NCBI GenBank assembly: GCA_965658435.1
Contig: CBFHSE010000036.1
Location: 1-15,185 of the forward strand
Length of the DNA stretch: 15,185 bases
From: JADHLN01 sp965658435
GTDB lineage: Bacteria > Pseudomonadota > Alphaproteobacteria > Rickettsiales > JABIRX01
Direction of reading: 5' to 3'
Every line of letters begins with the position of its first letter. Positions within the stretch are counted from its first letter, which is position 1. The translations under genes were made by a program, and so were the position numbers. This document shows, piece by piece, positions 6,350 through 15,089 of this stretch. The notes below the pieces were generated by a model. The model saw only the letters and a list, made by a program, of their open reading frames with translations, was not told the origin of the DNA and searched no databases.

Positions 6350-7213
6350 AATTAAGGCATCAATAATTATTACTGCAAAAAGTAAAAATAAATAAAAAAT
6401 AGATATTAAAAAAGTTTGGATACTATTTTTAGCATTAGGGTTAAGATATAGTCTGATTGTATAGAAACTATAAATAATATTGGCAATTACACAGCCAATT
6501 AAATAAATATAATCTAATTTATGACTAATAAAATATAGAGAAAAGCTGCTAATAGCTAAGATAATTGTATAAAAAACAATATTATTCAAGCTATGTTTTA
6601 CTCCTTTTACAACAGGTAACATTGGAATATTTGCCTTTTTATAATCATCATTCCTATATAATGCTAATGCCCAGAAATGAGGAGGAGTCCATAAAAAAAT
6701 AATAAGAAAAAGCATAATTGCCTGTATATCAATATTACCAGTAATTGATACATAGCTAATTAATGGTGGAAATGATCCTGCCGCACCTCCTATAACAATA
6801 TTTTGTGGAGTTCTTCTTTTTAGCCATATTGTATAAATAAATACATAAAAAATTATAGCTATTAAAAGTAAAAAAGTGCTAAGAAAATTACTAGCTAGAA
6901 TATTCAATATTAAAGAAAATACACATAAAATAATACCAAAAGCTAAAGCATCAGACGCATTAATACTACCTATAGGAATAGGTCTTTTTGCAGTACGCTT
7001 CATTATTTTATCAATATCAGAGTCATACCACATATTAAGCACAGCGGAACCACTGCTAGCTAATGTTATAGCAAGTAATGTAATTGCCATTAATAATATG
7101 TTTTTCTCTCCATCTGCAAGAACAAAGCCTGATATAGCTGAAAAGACAATTAGGCTAATTACCCCAGGCTTTAGCAGTTCATAATAATCTCTAATTCTTG
7201 CATTAGAGGTCAT
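6347..7213 (-). CDS. ctaB: Protoheme IX farnesyltransferase (heme O synthase)
   Basis: This UbiA-family membrane prenyltransferase adds farnesyl to heme B to give heme O, the precursor of heme A for cytochrome aa3 oxidase. The 288-residue protein is almost entirely hydrophobic helices, as expected for about eight or nine membrane spans. The first Asp-rich motif is N60-MWYDSDID with Asp64 and Asp68, followed by KIMKRTAKRPIP, and a second conserved loop reads YRNDDYKKANIPMLPV; both are signatures of CtaB/COX10. The ATG overlaps the coxA stop by one base (TAATG), with GAGAT in the end of coxA serving as SD, so translation is probably coupled. It is the last gene of coxB-coxA-ctaB, and its stop meets the 3' end of the convergent rnpB. 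Its position directly after subunit I fits heme supply for that oxidase. Confidence 0.97.
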   Translation of the reverse strand: MTSNARIRDYYELLKPGVISLIVFSAISGFVLADGEKNILLMAITLLAITLASSGSAVLNMWYDSDIDKIMKRTAKRPIPIGSINASDALAFGIILCVFSLILNILASNFLSTFLLLIAIIFYVFIYTIWLKRRTPQNIVIGGAAGSFPPLISYVSITGNIDIQAIMLFLIIFLWTPPHFWALALYRNDDYKKANIPMLPVVKGVKHSLNNIVFYTIILAISSFSLYFISHKLDYIYLIGCVIANIIYSFYTIRLYLNPNAKNSIQTFLISIFYLFLLFAVIIIDALI

Positions 7214-8778
7214 TATTTTATCTCAGGTTGTTTTTCAAATGAATGAAATGGTGGAGGAGAAGTTAAACTCCATTCAAGAGTATTTGCATATTTACCCCAA
7301 GGGTTCTTTCCAGCAGCTTTACCATTTTTAAACATATCATAAATAACATAAACAAAAAATATCGCTGCAAAAAATGAGATATAAGAACCAATTGAAGAAA
7401 TATAATTCCAACCAGCATATGCATCTGGATAGTCAACATATCTTCTAGGCATTCCAGCAAGACCAAGAAAATGTTGAGGAAAAAATGTTAAATTAACTCC
7501 AATAAACATTAGATAAAATTGAGTTTTACCATAAAATTCATTATAAAGCTTACCGCTAATTTTAGGTATCCAGTAATAAAATGCTGCAAAAGCAATAAAT
7601 AATGCGCCAAGAGACATAGTGTAATGAAAATGTGCGATTACGTAATATGTATCATGAAGCAATACATCAACACCTCCGCTTGCAAGAACAACTCCTGTTA
7701 CTCCTCCAACTGTAAATAAAAATAAAAATCCTATTGCATATAACATTGGAGTGTTAAATTTTATTGATCCTCCCCACATTGTAGCAATCCAGCTAAATAT
7801 TTTAATACCTGTTGGAACAGCGATAATCATTGTAGCTGCTGTAAAATATGCCCTAGCATTAACTCCTAAACCAACAGTAAACATATGATGAGCCCATACA
7901 GCAAATCCTATTATTCCAATAGCAGACATTGCTATAACCATTCCTGCATAACCGAAAATTGGTTTTTTAGAAAATGTTGCAATTATATGGCTTATTATTC
8001 CAAAGCCCGGTAATATTACTACATATACTTCTGGATGACCAAAAAACCAAAATAAATGTTGAAATAATACAGGATCACCCCCACCTGCAGGATTAAAAAA
8101 TTGCGTACCAAAATTACGATCAGTAAGTAACATGGTTATTGCTCCACCTAAAACAGGTAAGGCCATAATAAGTAAAAATGAAGTTACTAAGATTGACCAA
8201 ACAAATAATGGCATTTTAAATAAGGTCATTCCAGGTGCTCGCATGTTAAAAATAGTAACAATAAAATTTATAGCACCTAAAATTGAAGAGGCTCCTGCAA
8301 GGTGTAGCGCAAATATAGCAAGGTCGACAGCCTTACCTGGGTGACCAAGAGAGCTGCTAAGAGGAGGATATATTGTCCATCCAGTTCCTGCTCCACCATC
8401 TACAAAAGCTGAGCCCAATAAAAGAAAAAATGAGAAAAATAGCAGCCAAAAACTAATATTGTTAAGGCGTGGAAAGGCCATATCTGGAGCTCCAATCATT
8501 AATGGTACGAAATAATTTCCAAACCCACCAATAAGAGCTGGCATTATCATATAAAATACCATAATTAGAGCATGAGCCGTAATTAAAACATTATATAGTT
8601 GATAATTACCACCAAATATTTGATCTCCTGGTAGCATTAATTCTGCTCTGAATGCCACAGAAAATAAAGCTCCAATAAAACCTGCAGCAATAGCAAATAT
8701 TAAGTATAATATTCCTATATCTTTGTTGCTTGTTGAGCATATCCAGCGTGAAATTCCATGCGGTGCGTGATCTGACAT
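7213..8778 (-). CDS. coxA: Cytochrome c oxidase subunit I (aa3 type)
   Basis: This is the catalytic subunit of the proton-pumping terminal oxidase, carrying heme a, heme a3 and CuB. The 521-residue protein has twelve expected membrane helices. All ligands are visible: His69 (heme a, in LITAHALIM), His248 and cross-linked Tyr252 (GHPEVY), His297/His298 (CuB), and HFH with His383 (heme a3) and His385 (heme a). Proton-channel residues are present: Asp99 (APDMAFPR, D channel), Glu250 next to GHP, and Lys326 (TGIKIF, K channel), so this is an A-type oxidase. Arg445/Arg446 near the propionates are kept. AGGT inside the coxB stop region serves as SD 6 bases before the ATG. It lies 7 bases after coxB and overlaps ctaB by one base. 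Confidence 0.99.
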   Translation of the reverse strand: MSDHAPHGISRWICSTSNKDIGILYLIFAIAAGFIGALFSVAFRAELMLPGDQIFGGNYQLYNVLITAHALIMVFYMIMPALIGGFGNYFVPLMIGAPDMAFPRLNNISFWLLFFSFFLLLGSAFVDGGAGTGWTIYPPLSSSLGHPGKAVDLAIFALHLAGASSILGAINFIVTIFNMRAPGMTLFKMPLFVWSILVTSFLLIMALPVLGGAITMLLTDRNFGTQFFNPAGGGDPVLFQHLFWFFGHPEVYVVILPGFGIISHIIATFSKKPIFGYAGMVIAMSAIGIIGFAVWAHHMFTVGLGVNARAYFTAATMIIAVPTGIKIFSWIATMWGGSIKFNTPMLYAIGFLFLFTVGGVTGVVLASGGVDVLLHDTYYVIAHFHYTMSLGALFIAFAAFYYWIPKISGKLYNEFYGKTQFYLMFIGVNLTFFPQHFLGLAGMPRRYVDYPDAYAGWNYISSIGSYISFFAAIFFVYVIYDMFKNGKAAGKNPWGKYANTLEWSLTSPPPFHSFEKQPEIK

Positions 8779-8785
8779 ATTTTAC

Positions 8786-9598
8786 CTATAATTTACTTGA
8801 TATTTTTAAATTGCCGTTAAAAGCAAATTCTTTCTTTGCTTCTTCAACCCATTTTTTAAATTCCTCTGGAGGAAGGGCAACAACTTCTATAGGCATAAAT
8901 GCATGTAATACACCACATAACTCTGAGCATTGCCCGTAATAAGTACCAGCTTTTTCAATATAAACCCATGTTTCATTTAATCTTCCAGGAACAGCATCCA
9001 TTTTAACTCCTAATGCAGGAAGGGCAAAAGCATGAATAACATCAGATGAAGTCATTTGAATTTTAATATATGTTTCTGTAGGTAAATATACTTTATTATC
9101 AGTAGTAAGTAAGCGAGGCTCTCCTTCTTTGAGATCCTCATCTTTTACCATATAACTATCAAAATAAATATCTCCATTATCTGGATATTCATAACTCCAA
9201 TACCATTGTCTACCAATAACTTTAAGAGTCATTTCTGATTCAGGTATTTTTTCTTGGAAAAAAATAAGTTTTAGTGAAGGAATTGTAATAAGCGTTACAA
9301 TAACAACTGGTATAGCAATCCAAATTATCTCAATCAGAGTATTATGGGATGTTGTTGATGGAGTAGGGTTTTTATTTTCTCTAAATTTAAAGCAACAATA
9401 AGCTAGAAGCAATAATACGAATAAAGTAATTAAAACAACAAAAATCATAATGTAGTTATGAGTTTCATGAATAGCTCTTGAAAGAGGAGAAGCAGGATCT
9501 TGAAAGCCAAACTGCCAATTCTGCACTAAATCATTTGCAGCATAAATATCTGCGGAAAAAAATAAAACGGAAACTATTAAGGTTAAGATTTTAATCAT
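8786..9598 (-). CDS. coxB: Cytochrome c oxidase subunit II (CuA subunit)
   Basis: This subunit takes electrons from cytochrome c through the binuclear CuA centre on the periplasmic face. The 270-residue precursor has a signal peptide (about residues 1-20, cleavage near DIYA-AND), two membrane helices (about 47-70 and 88-113), then the cupredoxin domain. The aromatic electron-entry motif is RQWYWSYEYP (130-139). CuA ligands are complete: His189 (SSDVIHAF), Cys224, Glu226, Cys228, His232 and Met235 in GQCSELCGVLHAFM. It has no C-terminal cytochrome c extension. It is the first gene of coxB-coxA-ctaB, starts at an ATG with no clear SD, and lies 80 bases after the end of the UbiH-family gene on the same strand. 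Confidence 0.98.
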   Translation of the reverse strand: MIKILTLIVSVLFFSADIYAANDLVQNWQFGFQDPASPLSRAIHETHNYIMIFVVLITLFVLLLLAYCCFKFRENKNPTPSTTSHNTLIEIIWIAIPVVIVTLITIPSLKLIFFQEKIPESEMTLKVIGRQWYWSYEYPDNGDIYFDSYMVKDEDLKEGEPRLLTTDNKVYLPTETYIKIQMTSSDVIHAFALPALGVKMDAVPGRLNETWVYIEKAGTYYGQCSELCGVLHAFMPIEVVALPPEEFKKWVEEAKKEFAFNGNLKISSKL

Positions 9599-9612
9599 AT
9601 TTGCTATTTTTT

Positions 9613-9640
9613 GCTATATTTTTATCTTATATATTGTCAA
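9613..9640 (-). promoter_or_regulatory. Candidate promoter of the coxB-coxA-ctaB operon
   Basis: On the minus strand a perfect TTGACA (9640-9635) is followed after 16 bases by TATAGC (9618-9613, four of six matches). It lies in the 80-base gap between the UbiH-family gene and coxB and would start transcription only about 7 bases before the coxB ATG, giving an almost leaderless mRNA; coxB has no SD, which is compatible. The -35 is the convincing part. Confidence 0.4.
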
Positions 9641-9678
9641 TTATCAAGCTATATATACATATATTATAGCATATTTTT

Positions 9679-10854
9679 TTATAATCCGGAAGCAAATTTT
9701 TGCATTTTATCTTTTATAAAACCAAGTGAATTAGTTGCTTTTATACCATAATTTCTAGCAAAAGATAATGATTTTGAATTATTTGAAAATAACTGATTTA
9801 AACCATGAGTAACAGATATTAAAGAAAAAATATCAAATTTACGCATTTTAGAAAATGATTTCACAATCTCATTACATCCTGGATCTAATATTTGCATTAA
9901 TGATTTTTGCTTTAATAATGTTAAAAAATCTTCAATATCCCTAATTGAAAGGTTAAATCCTTGCCCAGCCAGAGGATGAATTCCATGTGCCGCATCGCCA
10001 ATCAATATTGTTCTATGAAATATATTTTGTTTCGCATATATTAAATTAAGAGGATAAGCTTTGATATCACCTATAATTTGAGGTTTATTCATATATTCTG
10101 CTGATTTCATAGCTAGAATTGCTTCAATTTCATTTTTTTTAGAGTTAATTATTTTTTCCGCTTCATTAATTTCTTCTGTCCAAACAATTGAAGTTATATT
10201 TTGGTTTGCCAATGGTAAACAGGCAAAAGGTCCATTCGGTAAAAAGCGCTCAAGGGCAATATTTTTATGGTTGTTATCATGTGATATTGTGCCAACTAGA
10301 GCAGTTTGTTCATAATCATGCTCGTAAGTTTTTATTTTTAGGTAATTTCTAATAAAAGAATTGCGTCCATCCGCTGCAATTAATAATTTAGAATTAATTT
10401 TAATTTTATCAGACTTAATGGCAATATGATCGTTCTGATAGTCAATTTCTTGGCATTTAAAATTATCAAAAATAGTAATGTTTTTTTGGTTTCTTGCTAC
10501 CTTATAAAGATTTGCTAATATTTTTTTGCTATTGACCATTATGCCAAGAGGTGAATTAATATTAGGTTTTTTAAATTCAAAAAAATTAACGCTAAAACCT
10601 TCAATCACATGAATTTTATCAATAGGACAAAGATCATCATGTTGAAAAAATTGCCATATATTATGATTTTCTAGAAATTTTTTTGAGCCAGCAGAAATTG
10701 CATAAGCTCTTTTTTCATCTTTTTTAGCAAGGTGATCGAAATTTTCTTTATCTATTAAAGCTATTTTATAATCAGATTTTGCTAATATTAAAGCTGTTAT
10801 TATTCCTATATTTCCAGCTCCAAATATAATAATATCAAATGATTTGCTACACAA
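9679..10854 (-). CDS. UbiH/UbiF/COQ6-family FAD-dependent ubiquinone-biosynthesis hydroxylase
   Basis: This class A flavoprotein monooxygenase is expected to hydroxylate the aromatic ring during ubiquinone synthesis. In 391 residues it shows the Rossmann GAGNIG (12-17) that binds ADP of FAD, the middle ADGRNS motif (161-166) that binds FAD and NAD(P)H, and the GDAAH (286-290) plus HPLAGQGFNLSIRDI (293-307) signature of the UbiH/COQ6 family. The start is TTG at 10854-10852. It is the only ATG/GTG/TTG codon between the upstream in-frame TAG (10869-10867) and the GAGNIG motif, and GAG lies about 10 bases upstream. Which ring position it hydroxylates (UbiH, UbiF, UbiI, UbiL or UbiM role) cannot be decided from motifs. 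It diverges from SURF1 and lies upstream of coxB, a sensible place for a quinone gene beside the oxidase. Confidence 0.93.
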   Translation of the reverse strand: MCSKSFDIIIFGAGNIGIITALILAKSDYKIALIDKENFDHLAKKDEKRAYAISAGSKKFLENHNIWQFFQHDDLCPIDKIHVIEGFSVNFFEFKKPNINSPLGIMVNSKKILANLYKVARNQKNITIFDNFKCQEIDYQNDHIAIKSDKIKINSKLLIAADGRNSFIRNYLKIKTYEHDYEQTALVGTISHDNNHKNIALERFLPNGPFACLPLANQNITSIVWTEEINEAEKIINSKKNEIEAILAMKSAEYMNKPQIIGDIKAYPLNLIYAKQNIFHRTILIGDAAHGIHPLAGQGFNLSIRDIEDFLTLLKQKSLMQILDPGCNEIVKSFSKMRKFDIFSLISVTHGLNQLFSNNSKSLSFARNYGIKATNSLGFIKDKMQKFASGL

Positions 10855-10950
10855 TTTAAAATTACTCTATATTTTAATTTACAAATATTAATAGTAATTT
10901 AAAACATAATTTATACAAAGCAATAAATCTAATAAAATTTCAAAGAAATT
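10855..10950. promoter_or_regulatory. Divergent intergenic region between the UbiH-family gene and SURF1
   Basis: This 96-base A/T-rich gap separates two divergent genes, so it must hold a start site for each. I see many -10-like hexamers, as expected from the base composition, but no -35/-10 pair with correct spacing that stands out, and no clear inverted repeat. Confidence 0.35.
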
Positions 10951-11628
10951 ATGAAAAAATCAGCAAACATATTTATTCTTTTCATTATTATAGGCGTAAT
11001 TTTTTCCTGTTTATTATCTTTTTGGCAATTTAAAAGATATAATTATAAAAATAGTAAAAATGAGAATCTTGCTAAGGCATTTCAATATCCTGAGGCTTCT
11101 TTGATAAATAATGAAAAAGATGAATCAGTATATCAGGTAAAAGGTTATTTTGATTATGATAAACAAATTTTATTAGGCCCAAGAAATTTAGGGCAAAAAA
11201 TCGGTAAATATATTTATAGCGTTTTTTATGTAAATGGTGAATATCCTATTTTGGTAAATAGAGGTTTTGTTGAAAAAAATAATTACCAAGAAATAGAAGA
11301 TTACGGAAAATCAAGCTGGCAAGTAATAAAAATATTCTCGCAAAATGAAACAGCTGGTTCTTTATTTGGTATTGATAATATTGCAGAAAAAAATATTTGG
11401 ATAAGGATAAAAATGCAGCAAATATCTGAATTCTTAAATGTAAATTTAGGAAGTTATTATTACAGAAAGATAGCTTCGGATCCAAGCCCAAACAACTTGA
11501 TTATTGAGGATTTTAATGGAGATTATCGCTATAGTAATGTTCATTTTCAATATATATTTTTCTGGTTTTTTATTGCTTTAACTCAATTTATTATGCTAAT
11601 TATTTACATAAAAAAGAAAAGTTCTTAA
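10951..11628 (+). CDS. SURF1-family cytochrome oxidase assembly protein
   Basis: SURF1/Shy1 proteins help insert heme a into cytochrome oxidase subunit I. The 225-residue protein has the family layout: an N-terminal membrane helix (about 6-25) running into WQFKR (25-29), a periplasmic domain with YQVKGYFDY (61-69) and LVNRGF (101-106), and a C-terminal membrane helix (about 200-220) preceded by NVHFQYIFFWF, the conserved N-x-H-x-x-Y signature. A few basic residues end the protein on the cytoplasmic side. The ATG has only a weak purine run (AAAGAAA) upstream. It diverges from the UbiH-family gene and overlaps the convergent U32 gene by 4 bases at the stop codons. It is separated from coxBA-ctaB by one gene, in keeping with an oxidase-assembly role. 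Confidence 0.93.
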   Translation: MKKSANIFILFIIIGVIFSCLLSFWQFKRYNYKNSKNENLAKAFQYPEASLINNEKDESVYQVKGYFDYDKQILLGPRNLGQKIGKYIYSVFYVNGEYPILVNRGFVEKNNYQEIEDYGKSSWQVIKIFSQNETAGSLFGIDNIAEKNIWIRIKMQQISEFLNVNLGSYYYRKIASDPSPNNLIIEDFNGDYRYSNVHFQYIFFWFFIALTQFIMLIIYIKKKSS

Positions 11629-13274
11629 GCTGTTTCGGATTTTTCTAGTAATTCTCCTGCTTTTTTAGTTTTTAATAATTCTCTAGCTTTTTGATATTTA
11701 TCCTCATGCCAAAAAATTAAACAACCATTACAACCTTTACCACAGCATCCTTCTTTACCAATTCTTGGTGTACGATAATGCTTATCTTTTAAGTCTGCAT
11801 CAATTGCTGCAATTAATTCATCTTTAGTTTTTTCGTAATTTTCAATATAACCAATATTTTGTTCTTGTTTTCTAGCTTCTAAATCAAGTTTTAAACGTAA
11901 TAACTCATCTTTGGTTAAAGGCTTTTCTTTTCTAACTACTATATTTTCAGATAATGATTTTTTTAGGAATTCTGGGTCTTCTTCTGAAAAAGCAGAGAAG
12001 TAAATCTTTATTTTTGGTTTAAAACCAGGATTAATAACAGAAACAATTTGCTCTTCACTATTATTATCACGAGGCATTTGGATAAATTCATAAATTCTTA
12101 ACAAAATATTATTAAATGGAGGAGGGCAGATAAATTCTAAAACATCACCAGCTACCAATCTATTTTTAACCTCTAATATGAAATAGTCATTATTAACTTC
12201 ATTTATAATTCCTGCATATTCATATATTGATGCTGATTTTGCTGATTCATAATTATGGGCAAAATTTGTAAGTAAGCCCTCATGAAATGCAAGTGTATAG
12301 CCACGATTTGCAAGGCTATCTAGCTCTGCCATATATTTTTCTGGATTCCAGTTATCAGGATCTCTGGCCCAATCATCCATTGCATTCCTATATGATTTAG
12401 TTGCTATAGCTAAATAATATTCTGATTTATTTCTTCCTTCAATTTTTAATGAGTCTATACCAATTTCTAAATATTCATTTAGCTTTGGCATTAAGCATAA
12501 ATCTTTTGAGTTTAAGATATAAGAGCCTCTCAAATCTTCTTCTATAGGCATAAACTCACCAGGTCTATATTCTTCTTCCAGAAGAAATTCAAATAATTCC
12601 TGATTATCTTCATTAACAACGAGCTCTTTTAATGAACCATCTCTTAATTTAAGGTGTAATTTATAATGCCATCTGCAGCTATGAGCACAATTTCCTTGAT
12701 TAGCTCCTCTTTCAGCCATAAAATTTGATAATAAACATCTTCCAGAATAAGTCATACACATAGCTCCATGCACGAAAGACTCAATCTTTATATCATGACA
12801 TTTTTTTTTAATTTCTTTGAGTTCTGTAAAGGAGGTTTCTCTTGCCATAACACATAAAGATGCTCCTTGATCTTTCCAATAATTAACAGATAACCAAGAT
12901 GATATATTAGCCTGCGTTGAAATATGTAATTCAATATTTTTTGTATTATCTTTGAAATATTGAAAAATTGCAGGATCTGCAACTATCAAGCCATCTGGTT
13001 TTACTTTTTTAATTGTTTCAAGAAAAATTGGTAGTTTTTCAATGTCACTATTATGAGTAAATAAGTTAAGAGTAAGATAAATTCTTTTGCCATATTTATG
13101 TGTGAATTCTACAGCCTCTATTAAATCTTCTAAAGTAATTTTTGATTTAGTCCTAAGAGATAAGTCTGGTGTGCCAATATAAACGGCATCTGCGCCATAT
13201 TTTATGGCGGTTTTTAATTTTTCTAGTGAACCTGCCGGGGCTAAAAGTTCTGATTTTAGTGGTTTTTTAGGCAT
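11625..13274 (-). CDS. trhP: Peptidase U32 family protein TrhP (YegQ), tRNA U34 hydroxylation, with Cys-rich C-terminal extension
   Basis: TrhP (YegQ) takes part in prephenate-dependent 5-hydroxylation of uridine 34 in tRNAs; despite the family name it is not an established protease in this role. From the ATG at 13274 the protein is 549 residues. It shows ELLAPAGSLEKL at 9-20, the U32 signature ESFVHGAMCMTYSGRCLLSN (165-184) and GNCAHSCRW (194-202). Cys173, Cys180, Cys196 and Cys260 match the pattern that holds a 4Fe-4S cluster in the relatives UbiU/UbiV. About 100 extra residues beyond the usual YegQ length end in CCGKGCNGC (510-518) and LIFWHEDKYQKARELL, a possible extra metal site. A TTG three codons upstream is possible, but neither start has an SD, and ATG places the N-terminus as in relatives. 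It may be the last gene of the pyrD-M32-yggT run, 50 bases after yggT. Confidence 0.9.
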   Translation of the reverse strand: MPKKPLKSELLAPAGSLEKLKTAIKYGADAVYIGTPDLSLRTKSKITLEDLIEAVEFTHKYGKRIYLTLNLFTHNSDIEKLPIFLETIKKVKPDGLIVADPAIFQYFKDNTKNIELHISTQANISSWLSVNYWKDQGASLCVMARETSFTELKEIKKKCHDIKIESFVHGAMCMTYSGRCLLSNFMAERGANQGNCAHSCRWHYKLHLKLRDGSLKELVVNEDNQELFEFLLEEEYRPGEFMPIEEDLRGSYILNSKDLCLMPKLNEYLEIGIDSLKIEGRNKSEYYLAIATKSYRNAMDDWARDPDNWNPEKYMAELDSLANRGYTLAFHEGLLTNFAHNYESAKSASIYEYAGIINEVNNDYFILEVKNRLVAGDVLEFICPPPFNNILLRIYEFIQMPRDNNSEEQIVSVINPGFKPKIKIYFSAFSEEDPEFLKKSLSENIVVRKEKPLTKDELLRLKLDLEARKQEQNIGYIENYEKTKDELIAAIDADLKDKHYRTPRIGKEGCCGKGCNGCLIFWHEDKYQKARELLKTKKAGELLEKSETA

Positions 13275-13324
13275 AATAATCAATTAAGAGGACTGATTAT
13301 TGTCAAATTTTATAAAAAGGCAAA

Positions 13325-13618
13325 TTAATATACATAAAGATAAGTATATAACAAATCTTTAGTGAATCTGATTAATATAAATAAAATAATTACAGATATA
13401 TCAATTCCAGCAAGATTAGGTATAAATTTTCTAATTTTAGCAAGAACAGGTTCAATAATTTTTATTAAAAATTCATTAACTCGAATGACAATTGGGTTAT
13501 ATGAATTTATGATCTTAAACATCATTAAGAAATAAATTATTATATATATAAATACTAATAATGAATATAGGGATAATAGTGAGCCTATTAAATTTATAAA
13601 AGGATTTAAGTTAACCAT
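13325..13618 (-). CDS. YggT-family integral membrane protein
   Basis: YggT proteins are small inner-membrane proteins, linked in some bacteria to osmotic tolerance, cell division or membrane-protein placement; the mechanism is not settled. The 97 residues comprise two hydrophobic segments (about 8-35 and 72-92) separated by the family signature EPVLAKIRKFIPNLAGIDIS (56-75). The ATG overlaps the M32 carboxypeptidase stop by 8 bases (ATGGTTAA) and has no SD, so translation is likely coupled to that gene. Length is normal for a single-unit YggT. The function here cannot be narrowed further. Confidence 0.9.
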   Translation of the reverse strand: MVNLNPFINLIGSLLSLYSLLVFIYIIIYFLMMFKIINSYNPIVIRVNEFLIKIIEPVLAKIRKFIPNLAGIDISVIILFILIRFTKDLLYTYLYVY

Positions 13619-15089
13619 TTTTTTGTAAAAATTTATTATTTAGATAATTTATATAATTCTTAACATCAAGTGATGATCCAGAAAAATTACAAATTATTGC
13701 ATCCGGATCATACATACTAGCTGTTGAGTGAATATTATCTTTGAGAATATTTTTAATATTAGTAAATTTACCCTTTGAAATTTCCTCCTCAAAATTTGGT
13801 AAAATATTTTTAATTTTACTGGCAATTTGTGCTGCATATATAGCACCTAAACTATAAGTAGGGAAATAACCTATAGAGCCATCACTCCAATGGATATCTT
13901 GTAAACATCCTTTTGTTAAAGAGGTTTTATCTATTCCTAGATAATTTTTATTTTTTTCATTCCAAATCTCAACTATATCATCTGTTTCTATTTTGCCATT
14001 TATCAAGTCTCTTTCAATTTCGTAACGAAGAATAATATGGAGAGGATAGGTTAATTCATCTGCATCTACTCTTATTTCTGATTTTTCGACATAGTTAAAA
14101 ATATTAAAAATATCATCAGAGCTAAAATCCTTTTTAAAAAATTTATTTATAATCGGGGTTAGAAATTGACAAAAAGCTTTGCTTCTAGCTATCTGCATTT
14201 CAAAAAATAAGGATTGGCTTTCATGAATTGCCATGCCGGCATCTTGGCCAATTAACTTATCAGAAAATTTGCTAGGCAAATTATGATCATAAAGAGCATG
14301 ACCTGATTCATGGATAATTCCCATTAAGGCTAAGATAAAATTATTGTTATCATAACTAGTTGTGATCCTAACATCATTTTTAAAGCCTGTGGTAAAAGGG
14401 TGGATAGATTCATCTAAACGACACCAGTTATCAGAAATTAATATTTTTTTAGCAATATAATTAAAGCAATTTCTTTGTTGTGAAATAGGGATTTTTGTGC
14501 TTATTAGTTTGTTTTTAGGAGTTTGATTACATATAACTTTATCTATTAAATTTGGTAGACTCTTTTTTAGAGAGGTGAATATATTGTCTAAATCCTGTTC
14601 TTTTACTCCTTTACTATATTGGTTTAATAAGCTTTCATATTTGCTTATATTCATTTTCTGGCTTTTAATAACGCTTATTTCGCGTATTAAATCTATAAGT
14701 TTTTTAAAAGATTTATTAAATATCTTATAGTCGTTTTTTTGGCGCGCTAAAAGCCAAGAATTTTCTGTTTCAAGAGCTTGCTTTTGGAACTCAGCTCGTA
14801 AATTCTTGGGTATTATTTTTCTTTCATTTAAAAATTCCTGCATCAAAAAAAGATTTCTCTTTTGATATTGATCAAGTTGCGCATTTTCCACATTATTAAT
14901 GAGATCACTTATTTCTGGATCTGATATTAAATTTTCTATTATTTCATAAATAGTAATTTGCTGCTTTGATCTCTGCTTGGATGCGTTTTTGGGCAGCATC
15001 ACCTGGCTATCCCAAGATAACAGAGAGGAAATTTGATTTAATGATATATATTTAGCAAAAATCGCACAGAGTTTGTTATAATTTGACAT
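13611..15089 (-). CDS. Carboxypeptidase Taq family (M32) metallocarboxypeptidase
   Basis: M32 enzymes are cytoplasmic zinc carboxypeptidases that remove C-terminal residues from peptides. The 492-residue length is typical. Metal site: HESGH with His260, Glu261 and His264, then Glu290 in AIHESQSLFFE as third ligand. Other M32 signatures are HPFTTGF...DVRITTSY (230-246), RVDADELTYPLH (340-351) and GYFPTYSLGAIYAAQI (407-422). The N-terminal half is helical, as in the family. The ATG is preceded by TAGGA at SD distance and lies inside the end of pyrD (14-base overlap); its own stop overlaps yggT by 8 bases. These overlaps point to one coupled transcript. A role in peptide recycling is plausible but not shown by the context. 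Confidence 0.96.
   Translation of the reverse strand: MSNYNKLCAIFAKYISLNQISSLLSWDSQVMLPKNASKQRSKQQITIYEIIENLISDPEISDLINNVENAQLDQYQKRNLFLMQEFLNERKIIPKNLRAEFQKQALETENSWLLARQKNDYKIFNKSFKKLIDLIREISVIKSQKMNISKYESLLNQYSKGVKEQDLDNIFTSLKKSLPNLIDKVICNQTPKNKLISTKIPISQQRNCFNYIAKKILISDNWCRLDESIHPFTTGFKNDVRITTSYDNNNFILALMGIIHESGHALYDHNLPSKFSDKLIGQDAGMAIHESQSLFFEMQIARSKAFCQFLTPIINKFFKKDFSSDDIFNIFNYVEKSEIRVDADELTYPLHIILRYEIERDLINGKIETDDIVEIWNEKNKNYLGIDKTSLTKGCLQDIHWSDGSIGYFPTYSLGAIYAAQIASKIKNILPNFEEEISKGKFTNIKNILKDNIHSTASMYDPDAIICNFSGSSLDVKNYINYLNNKFLQKNG

Noticed and set aside
6876..7184. 102-codon plus-strand open frame inside ctaB
   Set aside because: It is opposite the clear CtaB motif region; its composition is that of the complement of membrane-helix codons.
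9691..9702. GCAAATTTTTGC palindrome near the end of the UbiH-family gene as a terminator
   Set aside because: It lies inside the coding sequence, the stem is five pairs, and on the transcribed strand it is not followed by a T run.
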